DNA from: Klenkia sp.
Lineage (GTDB): Bacteria > Actinomycetota > Actinomycetes > Mycobacteriales > Geodermatophilaceae
Direction: 5' to 3'
Assembly: GCA_025966215.1 (NCBI GenBank)
Contig: JAOPVM010000318.1
Coordinates: 1-7,684, forward strand
Length of the DNA: 7,684 nt
The notes beneath the pieces were generated by a model. That model did no database searches. It saw nothing but the letters and a program-made list of their open reading frames with translations, and had not been told where the DNA came from. The position numbers and the translations under genes are program-made. Below, in pieces: positions 4,916 through 7,684 of the stretch; position 1 is the first letter of the stretch; every line of letters begins with the position of its first letter.

Positions 4916-6102
4916 CCCAGACCCCGCTGCACCTGGTGGCCGCCCTGGACGGCGCCGGCTGGCACCCCGCCGCCTGGCGCGAGCCCGACGCCCGCCCCCG
5001 CGAGCTGCTGCGCGCCGGGTACTGGGTGGACCTCGCCGCGGAGGCCGAGCACGGCCTGCTGGACGCGGTGACCATCGAGGACGCGCTGAACCTGCAGTCC
5101 GAGGACCCGTTCACCCCCGACGACCGGACCGACCGGGTGCGCGGCCGGCTGGACGCGGTGCTCGTCGCCTCCCGGGTCGCGCCCACCACCCGCCACCTGG
5201 GGTTCCTGCCGACCGCCGTGGTCACCCACACCGAGCCGTTCCACCTGTCCAAGGCGATCGCCACGCTGGACTACGTGAGCACCGGCCGGGCCGGCATCCG
5301 CGTCCAGGTGGCCGCCCGGCCGGACACCGCCGCTCACTTCGGTCGCCGGGAGCTCCCGCCGGTCGACCGGGCGAGCGCCGCCACCGGGCCGCTGGTCACC
5401 GAGCTGTTCGACGAGGCGGCCGAGTACGTCGAGGTGCTCCGCCGGCTCTGGGACAGCTGGGAGGACGACGCGGAGATCCGGGACGCCGCCACCGGCCGCT
5501 TCGTGGACGTGGACAAGCTGCACTACGTCGACTTCGAGGGCCGGGCCTTCTCCGTGCGCGGCCCCTCGATCACCCCGCGCCCGCCGCAGGGTCAGCCCGT
5601 CGTCGCGGCCCTGGGCCACGCGCAGGTGCCGTGGCGGCTGATCGGCCGGTCCGCCGACCTCGGGTTCGTCACCCCCACCGACGCCGCGGACGCCGCCCGG
5701 CTGGTCACCGCCGTCCGCGAGGAGCAGGCCGCGGCCGGCCGCGCGGAGGAGACCGTGCACGTGTTCGGCGACCTCGTGGTGGTGCTGGACGACGAGGAGA
5801 CCACCGCCCGGGAGCGACTGGCCCGCCTCGACGAGCGCGCCGGCACCGCGTTCACCAGCGACGCGCACGTGTTCACCGGGACGCCGGTCCAGCTGGCCGA
5901 CCTGCTCGCCGACTGGCAGCAGGCCGGGCTGACCGGGTTCCGGCTGCGGCCGGCGACCCTGCCGCACGACCTGCGTCAGGTCACCCGCGCCCTGGTGCCC
6001 GAGCTGCAGCGCCGGGGCCTGTTCCGCACCGGGTACGAGGCGGACACCCTGCGCGGGCTGCTCGGCCTCACCCGCCCCGCCAACCGCTACGCCCACGCCT
6101 GA
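4912..6102 (+). CDS. LLM-class flavin-dependent monooxygenase (NtaA/SnaA-like, divergent subfamily)
   Basis: This is a 396-aa cytoplasmic protein of the bacterial luciferase-like (LLM) family, (beta/alpha)8 enzymes that use reduced FMN and oxygen supplied with a partner reductase. ATG 4912 has GGAGA at 4903-4907. An in-frame GTG at 4804 lies inside the riboswitch and is rejected. Family landmarks are the N-terminal LLDAVTIEDAL segment (49-59), RVAPTTRHLGFLPTAVVTHTEPFHLSKAIATLDYVSTGRAG, with TEPFHLSKAIATLDYVS corresponding to the (N)EPYHLARKFASLDHLS motif, ITPRPPQGQPVV before the phosphate-binding region, and the C-terminal LFRTGYEADTLRGLLGL. The usual GRAxWNxVTS motif reads GRAGIRVQV (125-133), so the active-site edge differs from the next gene's product. 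The second LLM gene follows after 10 nt with its own RBS, so the pair is co-transcribed. The substrate is unknown; the SAM-IV leader points to an organosulfur compound. Confidence 0.92.
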   Translation: MTQTPLHLVAALDGAGWHPAAWREPDARPRELLRAGYWVDLAAEAEHGLLDAVTIEDALNLQSEDPFTPDDRTDRVRGRLDAVLVASRVAPTTRHLGFLPTAVVTHTEPFHLSKAIATLDYVSTGRAGIRVQVAARPDTAAHFGRRELPPVDRASAATGPLVTELFDEAAEYVEVLRRLWDSWEDDAEIRDAATGRFVDVDKLHYVDFEGRAFSVRGPSITPRPPQGQPVVAALGHAQVPWRLIGRSADLGFVTPTDAADAARLVTAVREEQAAAGRAEETVHVFGDLVVVLDDEETTARERLARLDERAGTAFTSDAHVFTGTPVQLADLLADWQQAGLTGFRLRPATLPHDLRQVTRALVPELQRRGLFRTGYEADTLRGLLGLTRPANRYAHA

Positions 6103-6112
6103 GGAGACGACG

Positions 6113-7477
6113 ATGACCAAACAGATCCATCTCGCCGCGCACTTCCCGGGCGTCAACAACACCACCGTGTGGAGCGACCCGGCCTCGGGCAGCCACGTCG
6201 AGTTCGAGTCCTTCCGGGAGTTCGCCCAGATCGCCGAGCGCGGGAAGCTGGACTTCCTGTTCCTCGCCGAGGGCCTGCGGCTGCGGGAGCAGAACGACCG
6301 CATCTACGACCTGGACGTGGTCGGCCGACCCGACACCTTCACCGTGCTGGCGGCCCTCGCCGCGGTCACCGAGCGGATCGGGCTCACCGGCACGATCAAC
6401 TCCACCTTCAACGAGCCCTACGAGGTGGCCCGGCAGTTCGCCAGCCTGGACCACCTCTCCGACGGGCGGGCGGCCTGGAACGTGGTCACCTCCTGGGATG
6501 CCTTCACCGGGGAGAACTTCCGCCGCGGTGGCTTCCTCGCCCAGGCCGACCGGTACGACCGGGCCAAGTCCTTCCTGCAGACCGCGCTGGAGCTCTTCGA
6601 CTCCTGGCGCGGGGACGAGGTGCTGGCCGACGCCGACAGCGGCACCTTCCTCACCGACCCGCACCCCGGCGCCTTCAGCCACCGCGACCGGTTCTTCGAC
6701 ATCAGCGGGCAGTTCGACGTCCCCCGCAGCCCGCAGGGCCGGCCGGTGGTGTTCCAGGCCGGGGACTCCGACGAGGGTCGGGACTTCGCCGCGGCGTCCG
6801 CAGACGTGATCTTCTCCCGGCACAGCACGCTGGAGGCCGGTCAGGCGTTCTACGCCGACGTCAAGGGCCGGCTGCCCCGCTTCGGCCGCACCCACGACGA
6901 GCTGCTGATCATGCCGGCGGCCACCTTCGTGCTCGGGGACACCGAGGCCGAGGCCCGGGACCTGGCGCACGAGGTCCGGATGGCGCAGGTCTCCCCGGCG
7001 ACGGCGATCGCGTTCCTCGAGCAGCTGTGGAACCGGGACCTCTCCGACCACGACCCCGACGGCCCGCTCCCCTCGGTCGACCCCCTCGTCGGCGAGCACA
7101 CCATCGCCAAGGGCCGGGCCAGCGTGCGCATGCACCGCGACCCGGTGGCCACCGCCCACGAGTGGCGGGCGAAGGCCGAGGCCGAGGGCCTCACCACGCG
7201 TGAGCTGATCGTGGAGGTGACCGGCCGGCAGTCCTTCATCGGCACCCCGGCGACGGTCGCCGCCACCATCGACGAGCACGTCCAGAGCGACGCCAGCGAC
7301 GGGTTCGTGCTCGCCCCGCACATCACCCCGGGCGGGCTGGGCCCCTTCGTCGACCAGGTGGTGCCGCTGCTGCAGGAGCGCGGCGTCTTCCGCACCGACT
7401 ACGCGGGCACGACGCTGCGCGAGCACCTCGGCCTGCCGCTGCGCCGCACCGACGGGGAGTCGGCGGTGGCGTCCTGA
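6113..7477 (+). CDS. NtaA/SnaA/DszA-family FMN-dependent monooxygenase
   Basis: This 454-aa enzyme has the full length and motifs of the NtaA/SnaA/DszA (SoxA) family, FMNH2-dependent monooxygenases that cleave C-N or C-S bonds in nitrilotriacetate, dibenzothiophene sulfone or S-alkylcysteines (CmoJ/YtnJ). ATG 6113 follows GAGGAGA at 6101-6107, which overlaps the preceding stop. Motifs are KLDFLFLAEGL (45-55), TFNEPYEVARQFASLDHLS (98-116), GRAAWNVVTSW (118-128), a RYDRAKSFLQ..LELFDSW segment, PQGRPVVFQAGDSDEG (207-222) with the FMN-phosphate-binding QAGxSxxG, and the C-terminal DGFVLAPH..PGGLGPFVDQVVPLLQ.RGVFRTDY. It needs an FMN reductase, not seen in the window. Its position right behind a SAM-IV riboswitch makes a sulfur-releasing oxygenase likely; the exact substrate cannot be read. 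The next ORF appears to begin at the stop codon. Confidence 0.95.
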   Translation: MTKQIHLAAHFPGVNNTTVWSDPASGSHVEFESFREFAQIAERGKLDFLFLAEGLRLREQNDRIYDLDVVGRPDTFTVLAALAAVTERIGLTGTINSTFNEPYEVARQFASLDHLSDGRAAWNVVTSWDAFTGENFRRGGFLAQADRYDRAKSFLQTALELFDSWRGDEVLADADSGTFLTDPHPGAFSHRDRFFDISGQFDVPRSPQGRPVVFQAGDSDEGRDFAAASADVIFSRHSTLEAGQAFYADVKGRLPRFGRTHDELLIMPAATFVLGDTEAEARDLAHEVRMAQVSPATAIAFLEQLWNRDLSDHDPDGPLPSVDPLVGEHTIAKGRASVRMHRDPVATAHEWRAKAEAEGLTTRELIVEVTGRQSFIGTPATVAATIDEHVQSDASDGFVLAPHITPGGLGPFVDQVVPLLQERGVFRTDYAGTTLREHLGLPLRRTDGESAVAS

Positions 7478-7494
7478 CGACGACCACCGCGCAC

Positions 7495-7684
7495 GTGCTC
7501 GGCCGGGTGGTCCGCTGCCCGGCCGACGTCTCGCCGTTCCTGGCGATGCCCGCGGACACCACCGAGCAGGACCGGGCGGACGCGGCCACGCTGGTCGGCC
7601 CGGGCGGCGTCGTCCCCCGCGCCGGCGCCACGAGCCCGCCGCCGCCGGACGGGGGGACGGTGCACTCCGTCCCCGGCGTCCAGC
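7495..7684 (+). CDS. Start of an unrecognised downstream gene (cut by window edge)
   Basis: The frame beginning at 7474 (CTG, overlapping the previous TGA) is open to the window end, about 70 codons, and every third base in it is G or C, whereas the other plus frames do not show this. That is good evidence for coding. The first usual start codon is GTG 7495; GTG 7507 and ATG 7546 are alternatives, and none has a clear Shine-Dalgarno. GGGGAG at 7454-7459 lies too far upstream for 7495. The visible protein begins VLGRVVRCPADVSPFLAMPADTT and continues with a Gly/Pro-rich stretch. I do not recognise the family. Its tight spacing makes it the probable third gene of the SAM-IV-controlled operon. 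Confidence 0.55.
   Translation, partial: MLGRVVRCPADVSPFLAMPADTTEQDRADAATLVGPGGVVPRAGATSPPPPDGGTVHSVPGVQ

Noticed and set aside
4687..6303. 538-aa open frame on the minus strand
   Set aside because: It is antisense to the clearly recognisable first monooxygenase and the riboswitch, has a low-complexity Gly/Val/Gln/Arg-rich translation with no family motifs, and is an expected by-product of saturated third-base G+C.
6068..7426. 452-aa open frame on the minus strand
   Set aside because: Antisense shadow of the NtaA-type gene, with no domain motifs and no Shine-Dalgarno-led start.
1..7684. tRNA, rRNA, CRISPR arrays, insertion sequences or attachment sites
   Set aside because: None was seen on either strand: no cloverleaf-like segments, no regularly spaced repeats, no transposase or integrase motifs and no terminal inverted repeats.

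Overview
High-GC DNA (nearly every third codon base is G or C) with GTG starts and Shine-Dalgarno-led genes, typical of an actinobacterium. Two SAM-IV-type riboswitches, a class known mainly from Actinomycetales, support this. The style fits Geodermatophilaceae or relatives, but that family-level guess is inference.

Layout. (1) Positions 1-2492, plus strand: the end of a polar-amino-acid-type ABC operon, with the C-terminal part of the ATPase followed by two tandem paralogous lipoprotein solute-binding proteins of 323 aa each. (2) 2493-2550: one long perfect hairpin fills the gap between convergent genes and probably terminates both. (3) 2551-4454, minus strand: a two-gene operon, read from 4454 down, of a SufS-like class-V PLP enzyme and then an OsmC-family thiol peroxidase. 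(4) 4455-4911: a divergent control region with two promoters back to back, each followed at once by a SAM-IV-type riboswitch facing its own operon. On the plus side the riboswitch runs straight into the ribosome-binding site of a 28-codon leader ORF whose stop overlaps the next gene's start (ATGA). (5) 4912-7477, plus strand: two consecutive LLM (luciferase-like, NtaA/SnaA/DszA-type) FMN monooxygenases, then the start of a third, unrecognised ORF that runs off the window.

How it fits together. SAM riboswitches switch off sulfur-acquisition or methionine genes when SAM is plentiful. Here they flank a C-S-bond-type flavin monooxygenase pair on one side and a cysteine-desulfurase-like enzyme plus a thiol peroxidase on the other, next to an amino-acid-type importer with two binding proteins. 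The set resembles, in parts, the Bacillus subtilis ytm/ytn (TcyJKLMN plus CmoJ/YtnJ) and yxe organosulfur-scavenging loci. I infer an organosulfur (perhaps S-modified cysteine or sulfonate/sulfone) scavenging island under SAM control. The substrate is unknown, no permease or FMN reductase is visible, and the link between the ABC operon and the riboswitch operons rests on proximity only. The ATPase appears to lack about ten residues after its H-loop, and both binding proteins lack the usual ammonium-binding Asp.
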